Shown: positions 6,900-17,641 of the stretch, piece by piece | Position numbering within the stretch: the stretch's first letter is position 1 | Layout: every line of letters begins with the position of its first letter | Source of the DNA: Gemmatimonadota bacterium | GTDB taxonomy: Bacteria > Gemmatimonadota > Gemmatimonadetes > Gemmatimonadales > Gemmatimonadaceae | Direction: 5' to 3' | DNA: 64,000 nucleotides | Assembly: GCA_016704465.1 (NCBI GenBank) | Contig: JADJAD010000001.1 | Span: 186,001 to 250,000 of the forward strand | Position numbers and translations under genes: made by a program | Notes under the pieces: generated by a model | Told to the model about the DNA's origin: nothing | Seen by the model: only the letters and a program-made list of their open reading frames with translations | The model's database searches: none

Positions 6900-7883
6900 T
6901 CACGCTCCCTGAGCTACCTCATGGAGCTGCGCGGCCAGCGCGTCGATCTCTGCCGCGAACGCCAACCGCTCGACCCATCGCACGGGAATGCCGGACACTC
7001 CGTAGTACGCCCCCGCAATCTGCCCATACACCGCCCCCGTCGTATCCGCGTCGCCCCCGAGGTTCACAGCCGCAAGCGCCCCCGACTCGAAGTTGTTGGT
7101 GGTAGCGAACGCCCACAGCGCCGCCTCCAGGGTGTCGATCACGAAGCCGTGCCCGCCCTTGATCTCCGGTGGCGACTTTCGACGGAACGATCCGCCGGCC
7201 ACCTCGGCCACTCTCTCGTGCAGCGGCTCGCGGCTCCACAGCTCCGGCACCGGCGAGTAGCACTCGGCCAGCAGCTCCTCCTTCGACACCCCGGCCAGCG
7301 CGCCGAGCAGGAGCGCGGCGAAGTAGCGGCAGGCATCCACCGCTGCAGGCGCTCCGTGCGTGGTGCGGGAGCTTTCGCCCGCCATGCGGATCGCCTGTTC
7401 GGGATCGCGGGCGAAGAAGAGCGGGACGGGGGCGAGTCGCATCAATGATCCGTTGCCGGCGGCATTGTCCGACGTCTTGCCGGCGAAGGCGTTGCCCGTT
7501 TGCCGGAATCGACTCAGTGCCGCGCTCGTCGTATTTCCGATGTCGAAACAAACGCCCGGGCGGCTCGACCAGTAGCCCTCCTTCCACCAGAGCACGTAGC
7601 GTTGCATCTGGTCTTTGGCGTCGAATCCTTTGTGCTCCACCAGGCTCTCCGCCAGGCACATCGCCATCGACGTGTCGTCGGTCCACTGCCCCGGTTCCAG
7701 GTCGAAGGGGCCGCCGCCGACCATCTCGTTGATCGGCCTCACGCGCTCAGGCGGAGTGAACTCGAGCGTGGTGCCAAGGGCGTCGCCGGTGGCCAAGCCG
7801 AGCAGTGCGCCGCGGTAGCGGCCGAGGTGGGCGTCGGAGTGCGTGGCGGGTGCTGCAGCTGGTGTGCTCTGGGGCTGGCTCAT
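6900..7883 (-). CDS. ADP-ribosylglycohydrolase family protein
   Basis: A 327-residue protein of the DraG/ARH fold, which removes ADP-ribose from proteins or small molecules using two Mg ions. The two metal-binding signatures are present: WTDDTSMA at residues 67-74 and GGDADTTGAVYGQ at 276-288, with LGLATGDALG near residue 28 as the usual N-terminal marker. The ATG at 7883 overlaps the stop of the upstream phosphatase-like gene (ATGA), so the two form an operon. ADP-ribosylglycohydrolases next to dual-specificity phosphatases suggest joint removal of protein modifications (inference). The last 12 codons are duplicated at 5438-5476. Confidence 0.92.
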   Translation of the reverse strand: MSQPQSTPAAAPATHSDAHLGRYRGALLGLATGDALGTTLEFTPPERVRPINEMVGGGPFDLEPGQWTDDTSMAMCLAESLVEHKGFDAKDQMQRYVLWWKEGYWSSRPGVCFDIGNTTSAALSRFRQTGNAFAGKTSDNAAGNGSLMRLAPVPLFFARDPEQAIRMAGESSRTTHGAPAAVDACRYFAALLLGALAGVSKEELLAECYSPVPELWSREPLHERVAEVAGGSFRRKSPPEIKGGHGFVIDTLEAALWAFATTNNFESGALAAVNLGGDADTTGAVYGQIAGAYYGVSGIPVRWVERLAFAAEIDALAAQLHEVAQGA

Positions 7884-8473
7884 GCGTCGACTTCCTCCCG
7901 TCCCTTCCCGTTCTCGTGGTGGTGCCAGGTGCGGACCATGTCGCGCTGCGCGTCGGTCTGCGGAGAGCCCTCAGGGTGGCGTCGGAGCACGCGCACCTTG
8001 TGCATCGTATTGAAGTATCGCTGCACCTGGCGGAGCGCGTCGTCACCATCGTGCCCTTGCCGCACGAGCCAGCACCCGACCACCGTCCCGGTGCGCCCTA
8101 CGCCACCCCAGCAGTGGACGTACACGAAGCGTCCCTCGGCGAGGCGTCGGTCGATCGCATCGAGTATGCGCGTCATGTGGCCGGGGGCGCAGACGTCCAT
8201 GTCGGGAATGCTGAGGCGCTCGTACGTGACGTCGACTGCACGCTAGGACTTCAACGCGGTGAGGATCGGCTCGTATGGGGCGAGGGCGTCATCGTGCGCA
8301 TGCGTGAGATCGATGAAGGCCGTGACGCCGGCGTCGAGAAATTGCGCGAGCTTCGCGCGGGCGCCAGCGTCGCGGGGGTCGGGCTTGGCGCCCGGATATT
8401 CGCCAGCGGCGAAGAGGAGGTCGGCGACGAGGTAGGAGTTCTCGATCGGGCGCTTGCGCACGGGGAGAGGCAT
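7880..8473 (-). pseudogene. Dual-specificity protein phosphatase interrupted by an in-frame TAG
   Basis: The frame opens at the ATG at 8473 (MPLPVRKRPIENSYLVADLL) and runs to ILTALKS, then meets TAG at 8245-8243. It continues in the same frame as RAVDVTYERLSIPDMDV and reaches the catalytic loop HCWGGVGRTG, the H-C-x5-R signature of cysteine phosphatases. The total length without the stop is about 197 residues, right for this family. A single GAG-to-TAG change would explain the break; the position normally holds a variable residue. A truncated downstream start at 8200 (ATG) could still yield the catalytic half. Stop at 7880 overlaps the ADP-ribosylglycohydrolase start. Confidence 0.75.
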
Positions 8474-8560
8474 GCGGGGGTGTCGCTCCGGTGGGATGTC
8501 TCGAAGTATCGCGCGAGGGTCTGACAGCGGTACGACGAGGGATTCGGCACGTCACGGCTT

Positions 8561-8698
8561 GTGACGGTGGCCCGGCGGGATGGCCGCATCAGACGATGGG
8601 TGTACATTTCTGAGGTTCGACGCTTCCTCCGCGTCATACTGCTCGCCGACGGCGTGACGGTCCACAATCCGTTCTTCGACCGCGGGTTTCGCCCATGA
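8561..8698 (+). CDS. Small DUF4258-like protein, probably 5'-truncated
   Basis: From the GTG at 8561 the frame gives 45 residues: VTVARRDGRIRRWVYISEV, then RRFLRVILLADGVTVHNPFF and DRGFRP. The tail FLRVxxLxDGxTVHNxFFDRxFRP is recognisable as the end of small proteins (DUF4258-like) that precede DUF2283 genes. Upstream in-frame sequence has a stop at 8522-8524 and does not look like the missing N-terminus, so the gene is probably shortened. Its TGA overlaps the DUF2283 ATG (ATGA). Confidence 0.5.
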   Translation: MTVARRDGRIRRWVYISEVRRFLRVILLADGVTVHNPFFDRGFRP

Positions 8699-8901
8699 AG
8701 GTCAAGTATTTCAAGGATACCGACACTGCGCTGCTCGAGTTCTCCGAGGCGCCGGTGCGCGAGACGCGGGAGATATCCGAGAACGTCTACGTGGACCTGG
8801 ACGAGCGCGGCAACCCGGTCAGCATGACGATCGAGCATGCCACTACGCTCGCGCGGTTTCCGGTCGTGACGCTCGAGGGGTTCGGGGCGGGCGGGCCGTA
8901 G
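8695..8901 (+). CDS. DUF2283 domain protein
   Basis: A 68-residue protein: MKVKYFKDTDTALLEFSEA, then RETREISENVYVDLDERGN and VSMTIEHAT. This is a near-textbook DUF2283 pattern. The family is small and often paired with a DUF4258-type partner, in an arrangement like toxin-antitoxin modules. The start overlaps the stop of the partner remnant at 8561-8698, supporting translational coupling. Confidence 0.88.
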   Translation: MKVKYFKDTDTALLEFSEAPVRETREISENVYVDLDERGNPVSMTIEHATTLARFPVVTLEGFGAGGP

Positions 8902-9243
8902 CGGCGCTCCAAGCGCGCGCTCTTCCGTTCCCCCCCGCATCCGCTTCGCCTTGCGACAGGTGATCGACTGATTCTCGGTGCCGGAGCTCGTGCGCCTCGC
9001 TGCGCCGGAGGTCCGCCTTGACGAACCGCCCGATCGCGCGGTTCCCCAGCAGCCGTTGCGCCTGAACACACAGTCGCGCCCCTTCACCGCCTGACCGTGC
9101 GCTGCGACGGTCACCAAGATGCAGACCAGCGCTTGCGAGCAGGCGTGCCCCGCTCGCGGTGTGTCGCCCCTGCGCCACACTTCTGGCCGCTGTCCCTCCC
9201 CCCTGCTATCGTGGCTTCGGAGCATTCCCGAACCCCGTTGCCC
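8902..9243. other. Intergenic region before hsdM, no gene recognised
   Basis: About 340 bp between the DUF2283 stop and the hsdM GTG. Open frames exist on both strands but none shows a recognisable family, plausible start and ribosome site together. It should contain the hsdM promoter, but I see no clear -35/-10 pair. Confidence 0.5.
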
Positions 9244-10811
<1,568 letters not shown>

Positions 10812-10822
<11 letters not shown>

Positions 10823-12140
10823 GTGGCCGACACTGACGGTCAACGAGATTAGGGATCCGGGCGACAGATCCATCGCGATCGGTCCGTTCGGCTCGCGAAT
10901 GAAGGCAGACTCCTATGTCGAGAAGGGTGTGCCCGTGATTCGCGGGAACAACATCTCAGACACGCGCGACCTCACGCGTGAGTTCGTCTTCGTCTCCGAC
11001 GAAACAGCCGATGAGCTTCGTAGCTGCAACGTGTACGCGCACGATCTCGTCTTCCCGCATCGCGGTGCAATCGGGCAGGTGGCCATCGTGCCAAGCGACG
11101 GCGTCGAGCGCTACATGCTTTCGACAAGCCTGATGAAGCTCACTTGCGACAGGAGCCGCATTGATCCGAAGTTCGTATTCTACTTCTTTCGTTCGGCACG
11201 TGGCCGACATGCATTGCTTCAGCATGCATCCACGGTCGGCACTCCGGGAATTGGTCAGCCGCTGACTTCCCTACGCTCAATCCAACTCCCTGTTCCGCCG
11301 CTCCCCGAACAACGCGCCATCGGCCACATCCTCGGCACGTTGGACGACAAGATTGAGCTGAACCGGCGGTTGAGTGAGACGCTCGAGGCCATCGCGCGGG
11401 CGCTCTTCAAGTCGTGGTTCGTCGACTTCGACCCCGTTCGCGCCAAGGCCGAGGGCGCGACACGGGTTTGCCCGGAGGCGATTGCGGAGCTGTTTCCGGA
11501 TCGGTTGGTGGAGTCGGAGGTGGGGGATATTCCGGAGGGGTGGGGGGTGGGGACGCTCGGTGACGTCGCTGAGCATCCTCGACGCGGCGTCCGACCCGAT
11601 CAGATTCAGTTGGAGACACCGTACATCGCACTTGAGCACATGCCGAAGCGGTGCATCGCGTTGTCAGATTGGGGTGCCGGCCACGGCTTGGAGAGCAACA
11701 AGTATCGTTTCAACCGCGGTGAGATTCTGTTTGGCAAGCTGCGACCGTACTTCCACAAAGTCGGTGTCGCTCCGGTCGACGGGATCTGCTCCACAGACAT
11801 TGTCGTAGTAGCGCCGCGAGCAACCGAGTGGTTCGGCTTCGTGCTTGGCCACGTGTCGAGTACCGAGTTCGTCGACTTCGCGGACGCAGGATCGACTGGC
11901 ACGAAAATGCCACGGACAAGCTGGAACGAGATGGCGCGCTACGAGGTCGTATTGCCGCCGCGATCCGTAGCAAAGGCCTTGTCCACGTTGATCCGGCCCG
12001 CGATCAGTCGATTGATCGCGGGAATACACGAATCTCGTACCCTTGCCGCCCTGCGTGACGAGATGCTGCCAAGGCTGATCGCTGGCGAAGTTCGTGTCGG
12101 GACAGACGAGCGCGACGAACGCGAGCGAGCGCGAGCATGA
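10812..12140 (+). CDS. hsdS: Type I restriction-modification specificity subunit S
   Basis: A 442-residue intact specificity subunit. The first target-recognition domain (residues 1-155) is followed by the conserved helical spacer LPEQRAIGHILGTLDDKIEL, then NRRLSETLEAIARALFKSWF and VDFDPVRAKAEG. A second recognition domain begins at GDIPEGWGVGTLGDVAEHP and the C-terminal repeat of the spacer ends LRDEMLPRLIAGEVRV. The two recognition domains would define a bipartite DNA target that cannot be predicted here. ATG at 10812 lies inside the hsdM 3' end. Its TGA overlaps the next ATG (12137). Confidence 0.93.
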
Positions 12141-14729
12141 CGGTCTTACAGGAGATTCTCCAGTGGTCAAAGGACCGCCCCGCGTGGCAGCGCGACGCAC
12201 TTCGCCGTCTTGTGATTAACGGCGAACTCTCCGACGAAGACATCAGCGCCCTAGCGGAACTCTGTAAGAGTGGTCACGGTCTGGCCGAGCAGCGCGATAC
12301 CGTGCCGCTCGCGAAGGAGCATGTGCCGGGCCAGTCAGCGGGCGCGCCCGTATCGTTAGTTTCGATCTTCCATCATCGCGGCGTGAATGCGCTGGCAGAA
12401 GATCAGACTCTCAAGTTCGGCCCCGGCCTCACGGTCGTCTACGGCGACAACGGCGCAGGCAAGACGGGCTACATCCGCATTCTCAAGAGCGCCTGCCGAG
12501 CGCGCGGCCCGGAGAAGATCCTGGGCAACGTGGTGTCCGGCACGACACCGCTCGCGCCCGTGGTGTCCATCAAGTATAGGGTCGGTGCGGAGTCTGATCC
12601 TCGTGAGTGGGCTGGCAGCAACGAGGACGAGTTCGTATCGCGCGTGAGCGTCTTTGATACGCACTGCGCCGCAGTCTATCTCACCGAGAAGACCGATGTT
12701 GCATTCCGACCGTTCGGCCTGGACTTGTTCGACAAGCTTGTGAGGGCGTGCAAAGCCGTTCGCACGAAGCTGGAATCCGAACAGTACACGCTCGGTACGA
12801 ATGGTTTGGCTACCGTGCAGGGAACGATTCCGCAAGACACCGCCGTAGCGAGGTTTCTCGCAGGTGGCAGCTCGCTGACCAAGCCGGAGGCGGTGCAGGC
12901 GCTCGCGCGGATTTCCCCGGAGGAAGAGGCTCGCCTCGCGCTTCTTGAGAAGTCTCTGTTGGATCTACAGGCCAACGACCCCGAGAAGCTCATCCAACAG
13001 CTCACAGTGCGCGCCGGACGGGTTCAAGCGTTGGTCCGACATCTGAGGGAGATCGAAGCGGCCTTGGCCGACGACGCGCTGAAAGCGGCCTTCGATGCGC
13101 TGACCGAGGAACTACGCAAGAGCGAAGAAGCTAAGCGCTTGCGAGAGGCCACTTTCCGCAGGGACTCTTGCTAGGGACGGGTACCGATGCGTGGACGGCG
13201 CTCTGGGAGTCGGCGCGGAAGTTCTCGCAGGATCGAGCGTATCCGGACGCGGCGTTTCCGGTTGTCGGAGATGGCGCGCGCTGCGTGCTCTGTCAGCGAA
13301 ATCTCGATCACGAAGCGTCCCACCGGTTACAGCACTTCGCGGACTTCGTGGCATCGACGGTCGAACGCGAACTCCGTCGGATCAGGACACCTTTCCGGGC
13401 TGCGACAAGCGTTTGCCGATCTCAAGACGACGACTGAGGCAATCGACGAAACGCTCAAGGAGATTCGCATCGAGCACGAGGCGACCGCGGACGCCATTGG
13501 CGCGGCGTTGACATCGAACGAGAAGCGCAGAGCGTCCGTACTGGCGGCTCTCGCAGAAGGTAAAGACCTGACCGATTGCGCGGCCCTCGTGTCCGGCACT
13601 GCCTTTGCCGAGGGGCTGTCGGCGCAGATCGTCGAGCGCATCAAGACGCTCCGCACTAGCGCGAACCAACAGACACGCCAGAACATGGCCGCCGAAGCAC
13701 AGGAGCTGCGTGCCCGGAGGCTGCTGGCCGTGCACCAGCAGACGGTCCTCGAGGACATCGAGCGCCGGAAGAGATACGCCGCCTACGGCCTGTGCATCGA
13801 CGATACGAAGACGCAGGCGATCACTGCCAAGAGCACGGCCGTCACCAGATCGGCGGTGTCGGAAGCTCAAGAAGAGTTTTCAAGACGAGTTGGTCAGTCT
13901 TTCATTCCGCGATGTCGAAGTGGAGCTGAAAGAGCTAGGGGGCGCGGAAGGAGTCTTCTATCACAAGCTGGTTCTCACGCGTGCACCGGGCGTAGAGTTG
14001 CCGAAAGTGGTGAGCGAGGGTGAACAACGCTGCCTTTCCATTGCCGCGTTCTTCGCTGAACTGAGTACAGCCGACGACCCCTCCGGCATCGTCTTCGACG
14101 ATCCTGTGTCCTCTCTGGATTTTCAGTGGCGGAACGGCGTGGCGCGACGACTGGTGCAGGAAGCAAGAACGCGACAGGTCATCGTCTTCACGCATGATGT
14201 CGTGTTTCTTCTGTCGCTACGGCAGTACGCAGAGGAGCTGGGTGTCGAACCGCTCGACCAGCATGTTCGCCACCAGTCCAAGGGCGCGGGCGTGTGCGCC
14301 GAGGAGTTACCGTGGGTGGCGCTCCCCGTGAAGAAGAAGATCGGATACCTGAACAAGTGCTGGCAGGACGCCGACAAGCTCTCGCGTGAAGGGCATCAAG
14401 ACGCGTACGAAAAGGAAGCCAAGTATCTCTACGGACTACTGCGCGAAGCATGGGAGCGGGCGCTTGAAGAGGTGCTTCTCGTCGGCGTCGTTGAACGCTA
14501 CAGGCCGGGGATCCAGACGCAGCACATTGCACAGATTGCCGACATCAAGCCCGACGATTGCAGGGCCGTCAATACGGCGATGACAAAGTGCTCCACTTGG
14601 CTTCCTGGTCACGACAAGGCTGCAGCGGCCCGTTCGCCGGTGCCTGTGGCCGCAGAACTCAAGGCCGACATCAAGGCGCTGGAAGATTGGGTGGCTGGAA
14701 TTCGGAAGCGGCGGAAAGGGTCTGCATGA
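12137..14729 (+). pseudogene. RloC/PrrC-like ABC-type ATPase linked to the type I locus, three frameshifts
   Basis: The pieces join into one protein of about 860 residues. N-terminal part: Walker A YGDNGAGKTGYIRI near residue 112. Middle: predicted coiled coil interrupted by a Cys pair, CVLCQRNLDHEA, placed as in zinc-hook ATPases. C-terminal part: ABC signature SEGEQRCLSIAAFF, Walker B GIVFDDPVSSLD and H-loop VIVFTHD. After the ATPase comes LREAWERALEE and later WLPGHD. The R-x3-E followed by a distant H resembles the catalytic triad of PrrC/RloC anticodon nucleases (HEPN type), but the spacing to H is longer than in PrrC, so the nuclease assignment is tentative. Frames change near 13165, 13415 and 13865. 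It lies inside the hsd operon and overlaps hsdS by ATGA, as expected for a guard of restriction. Confidence 0.7.
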
Positions 14730-14784
14730 GCGCCCACGTCGTTCTCTGGTTACCGGCCGCTGAGCGATTCTTGCGGAGCGTGGA

Positions 14785-16177
14785 GTGACACGCGACGAAC
14801 TCGACGTCCTCGCTAGCCTCGGCGAGTCCGAGCAACTGGAGTTCAAGGAGAGCTCCGGCCAGCGCACCCAAGCCGCCAAGTCCATCTGCGCAATGCTCAA
14901 CAATCGTGGCGGACGGGTGCTCTTCGGCGTGACAGCGACGGGCGAAATCGTCGGACAGCAAGTGAGCGACCGGACGATCGAGGAGATCGCGGCAGAGTTG
15001 CGTCACATCGACCCACCAGCATTCCCCAGCATCGAGCGCGTGCCCACAGTCGCTGGGCGCGAAGTCATTGTCGTGGAGATCGGTCCGGGACGCTCGCGAC
15101 CGTATTCCTCCGAAGCCAGGCCTACCGCCGCACCGGTAACACGAACTCCGTACTCTCGGCCGATGAGTACAACACGATCCTCATGGAGCGGCTGCACGCC
15201 GACCACCGATGGGAGATCGAGGAGGCCGTAGGGGTCGAGGTGCAGGACCTCGATCATCTCGCGCTCGTGTTCACGGTGGAGGAGGCGATCCGACGTGGCC
15301 GACTGACCGATCCCGGCACCCGCGATCCCGCGCTCCTGCTACGCGGCCTTGGATTGGTGCGCGACGGCAAGTTGCTCAAGGCAGCCGTCGTGTTGTTCGG
15401 GAAGGGCGCGGAGATGCAGCGGACTATCCGCAGTTGCTGCTGCGTGTCGCGAGGTTTCGGGGCGTCGATCGCACCGAATTCATCGACAACCGGCAGTTCC
15501 ACGGTCACATCTTCGAGCTGCTGGACGAGGCCGAGCGGTTCCTGAGGGGTGCCTTGCCGGTCGCGGGGCGAGTTGCGCCTGGTCTCTTCGAGCGCATCGA
15601 CGACCCACTCTATCCGCCAGTGGCGTTGCGCGAAGCGCTGGCGAACGCCTTCTGCCACCGGGACTACTCGATCGGCGGGGGTTCGGTGGGCGTGGCGATC
15701 TACGATGATCGTTTGGAGATCAGTTCCGCCGGATCGCTGCACTTCGGCCTCACTCCGGAGCTGCTCTTCAGCGACCATGAATCGCTCCCTTGGAATCCGT
15801 TGATTGCTCGCGTCATGTACCTGCGCGGGCTCATCGAACAGTGGGGACGGGGCACCCTGAAGATGGCCGAACTCACGGAGCAGGCAGGGCTGCCACGGCC
15901 CGAGATCGAGGCGCTCGCCGGTGCCGTGGTCGCGCGGTTTCGCGCAACGGGGTACTCGGCGCCGACTCGGGTGTCGCGGCACCTCACGGATCGGCAACGG
16001 GGGATACGGGAACTCCTGGCGGAGGGGCGGGGCGGGATGTCGCGGGCGCACCCCCGCTCCGGGCTCGCCCCGGCACCGAGGGACTGGGAGCTAGGTGAGG
16101 ACCTGTCCATGCTTCGGCACCTCGGGCTTGTCAGGACAACGGGGCACGCACGGGGCGCGCGGTGGTTTCTCGTATGA
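14785..16177 (+). pseudogene. AlbA_2 / HATPase_c_4 ATP-binding protein, two frameshifts
   Basis: The start is GTG at 14785 (TRDELDVLASLGESEQLEFK). The E-x-x-x-x-E-F-K-E block and NRGGRVLFGV are the AlbA_2/Schlafen-type putative nucleic-acid-binding domain. After a frame change near 15110 the text continues SQAYRRTGNTNSVLSADEYN, then LHADHRWE. After another near 15410 comes the GHKL-type ATPase region: YPPVALREALANAFCHRDYS, then YDDRLEISSAGSLHFGL and VMYLRGLIEQWGRGT. Together about 460 residues, the normal length of these predicted transcriptional regulators. A 20-codon frame (14726-14788) separates it from the ATPase gene. Such genes are frequent passengers in type I loci (general knowledge); their role there is not settled. 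Confidence 0.75.
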
Positions 16178-16182
16178 CGAGA

Positions 16183-16358
16183 ATTGGACCTTCAATTGTC
16201 AGCGAGCCGAGTGGTTCGGCACCTCGTAAAGAGCTGTGGGGGAGGCACTTACGCATCGCCGGAGATTTGAACTCCAATTCGCCAGCCTTAGGGCGCGAAA
16301 GCTTACGTAAACTATTGCACTCCAGATACTTACCTCACGAGAGGTTTGGACCTCCAAT
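16183..16358. repeat. Three regularly spaced imperfect palindromes
   Basis: Three related 14-mers occur at 16183-16196 (ATTGGACCTTCAAT), 16265-16278 (ATTTGAACTCCAAT) and 16345-16358 (TTTGGACCTCCAAT). Each is a dyad around a two-base centre; the third is the most symmetrical. Start-to-start distances are 82 and 80 bp. They fill the 247-bp gap between the ATP-binding gene and the Mrr-like gene, so they could be regulator sites for the latter. The middle copy read on the minus strand also resembles a tRNA T-arm, but no tRNA can be folded around it. Confidence 0.5.
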
Positions 16359-16424
16359 TCCCGCCAATTGCATGGTTCCCCGACTCCGCCCGGACGCCGA
16401 GATCGCCCTCCCGACCGCGCCTCC

Positions 16425-17396
16425 ATGACTAAGGTCTGGTGCGTCCGCGCTGACTTCGGCATCTACACGAAGCAGTTCGTGGAGGGTGGCTACGCCGCGA
16501 TCGGATGGATGCCGAACAGCGACCTCGCAAGCGTAAAGGCGCGCGACGAGATCTACCCGCTCTACAAAGCCGAGCACCCTGAGGACACCAGCAACATCGT
16601 CATCGGTCAGCAGGTCGGACAAATCGCCCGTTTCCTGCTGGAGATCCGGGCAGGCGACCACGTGATCACGCCCGCCGCCGATACGGAGTGGCTGCACTAC
16701 GGCAAGGTCGCCCCCGATCCCTCGTACCAGTACGCGCCCGGGAGCGATGGTTGCCCCTACCGCCATCGCCGACGCGTCGACTGGGCGCCTAAGCGACTCA
16801 AGCGGGGCGACTTCTCGGTTCCGTTCCAGAACACGATCCGCTCGTCGCTCACGGTGTTCGCGATCTCGCAGCGCGACGAGTTCTTGGGCGCGATCGGCGA
16901 GGCCGCACCGCCACACACGCCCGCGGCCGCGCCATACGACCCCTACCGAGTGGTGCTGGAGCAGCTTCTCGAGCTCGATGCCAAGGAGTTCGAGATCCTG
17001 GTCGGCCACCTTCTCACCGCGCTCGGCTTCGAAGGATCCGAGGTCACGGGCAAGTCGGGCGATGGCGGCGTGGACGCGACCGGCGAACTCAACGTGGCCA
17101 ACCTTGCCAAGGTGAAGGTGTTCGTGCAGGCCAAGCGCTACGGGCTCGGGTCGAAAGTCAATGCCAGCACGGTGAAGCAGCTTCGCCAGGCCATCCCGTT
17201 CGGTGGACAGGGAGCGTTCATCACCACGGCGGACTACCAAGGGGCAGCGTCAGACGTCGCGCTCGAGGCGGGCTTTCCGCGCATCGGGTTGATCAACGGT
17301 CGGCAGCTGGTCGATCTGCTCATCGAGCACTGGAGCGACATCCCGCCCGAGTTCCGCGATCGCCTGGGATTGAAGCCGGGATTGGTGCGCGCGTGA
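16425..17396 (+). CDS. Mrr-like type IV restriction endonuclease
   Basis: A 323-residue intact protein. The C-terminal third is an Mrr_cat domain: FEILVGHLLTALGF, then GKSGDGGVDATGEL and VFVQAKRY. The D of GGVD and the Q-x-K form the nuclease active site. The N-terminal half (TKVWCVRADFGIYTKQFVEG, then GYAAIGWM, VGQIARFLLEIRAGDHVITP and HRRRVDW) looks like a reader domain of PUA/EVE-like type, as expected for enzymes that cut modified DNA; this part is inference. The ATG at 16425 gives a start in line with homologues. The stop overlaps the GTG of the downstream hsdR stub. Confidence 0.85.
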   Translation: MTKVWCVRADFGIYTKQFVEGGYAAIGWMPNSDLASVKARDEIYPLYKAEHPEDTSNIVIGQQVGQIARFLLEIRAGDHVITPAADTEWLHYGKVAPDPSYQYAPGSDGCPYRHRRRVDWAPKRLKRGDFSVPFQNTIRSSLTVFAISQRDEFLGAIGEAAPPHTPAAAPYDPYRVVLEQLLELDAKEFEILVGHLLTALGFEGSEVTGKSGDGGVDATGELNVANLAKVKVFVQAKRYGLGSKVNASTVKQLRQAIPFGGQGAFITTADYQGAASDVALEAGFPRIGLINGRQLVDLLIEHWSDIPPEFRDRLGLKPGLVRA

Positions 17397-17572
17397 GCAG
17401 AGTGTCCGAGTCCGTCGTCGAGCAAGCCGTGCTCACGTGGCTTGCAGGCGTGGGCTGGGAGATCCGCTCGGCCGTGCCTGGAATTGGCACTGCCTGGAGC
17501 GAAGACTATGAGATCCTGGTACTGTCTGTGCCGTCGCTAACGCGGAGGCTAATGCTCGATCCCGTGTTCTGA
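17393..17572 (+). pseudogene. Truncated hsdR N-terminus
   Basis: From the GTG at 17393 the frame reads VSRVSESVVEQAVLTWLAGV, then GWEIRSAVPGIG and SEDYEILVL before ending at 17572 after 59 codons. The segment ESVVEQAVLTWLAGVGW aligns with ESIVEDAALAWLSALGY at the start of the intact-looking hsdR at 18886, and SEDYE.VVL is also a family block. It appears to be the 5' end of another hsdR copy, cut off by the DUF4143 insertion. The two N-termini differ enough that simple recent duplication is unlikely. Confidence 0.6.
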
Positions 17573-17576
17573 GGAA

Positions 17577-17640
17577 TTACCTTTCGATCAGCCGCCCCCA
17601 AACCTTGCGATTGGCCGCCCCCCAACCTTACGATTGGCCG
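17577..17640 (+). promoter_or_regulatory. Three 23-bp-spaced iterons in front of the DUF4143 gene
   Basis: Three copies of an 18-bp word begin at 17577, 17600 and 17623, exactly 23 bp apart: TTACCTTTCGATCAGCCG, AAACCTTGCGATTGGCCG and CAACCTTACGATTGGCCG. Similarity to the consensus increases toward the gene, and the last copy ends one base before the ATG at 17642. They probably form the operator or leader of the DUF4143 gene. No known binding protein can be named. Confidence 0.6.
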
Positions 17641-17641
17641 A

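Noticed and set aside
8902..9243. Possible gene remnant on the minus strand before hsdM
   Set aside because: Frames are open but no family could be recognised in any of them.
16261..16300. tRNA-like T-arm on the minus strand (GGAGTTCAAATCTCC)
   Set aside because: No matching acceptor stem, D-arm or 3' CCA can be found around it and the anticodon stem does not pair; better explained as one of three palindromes.
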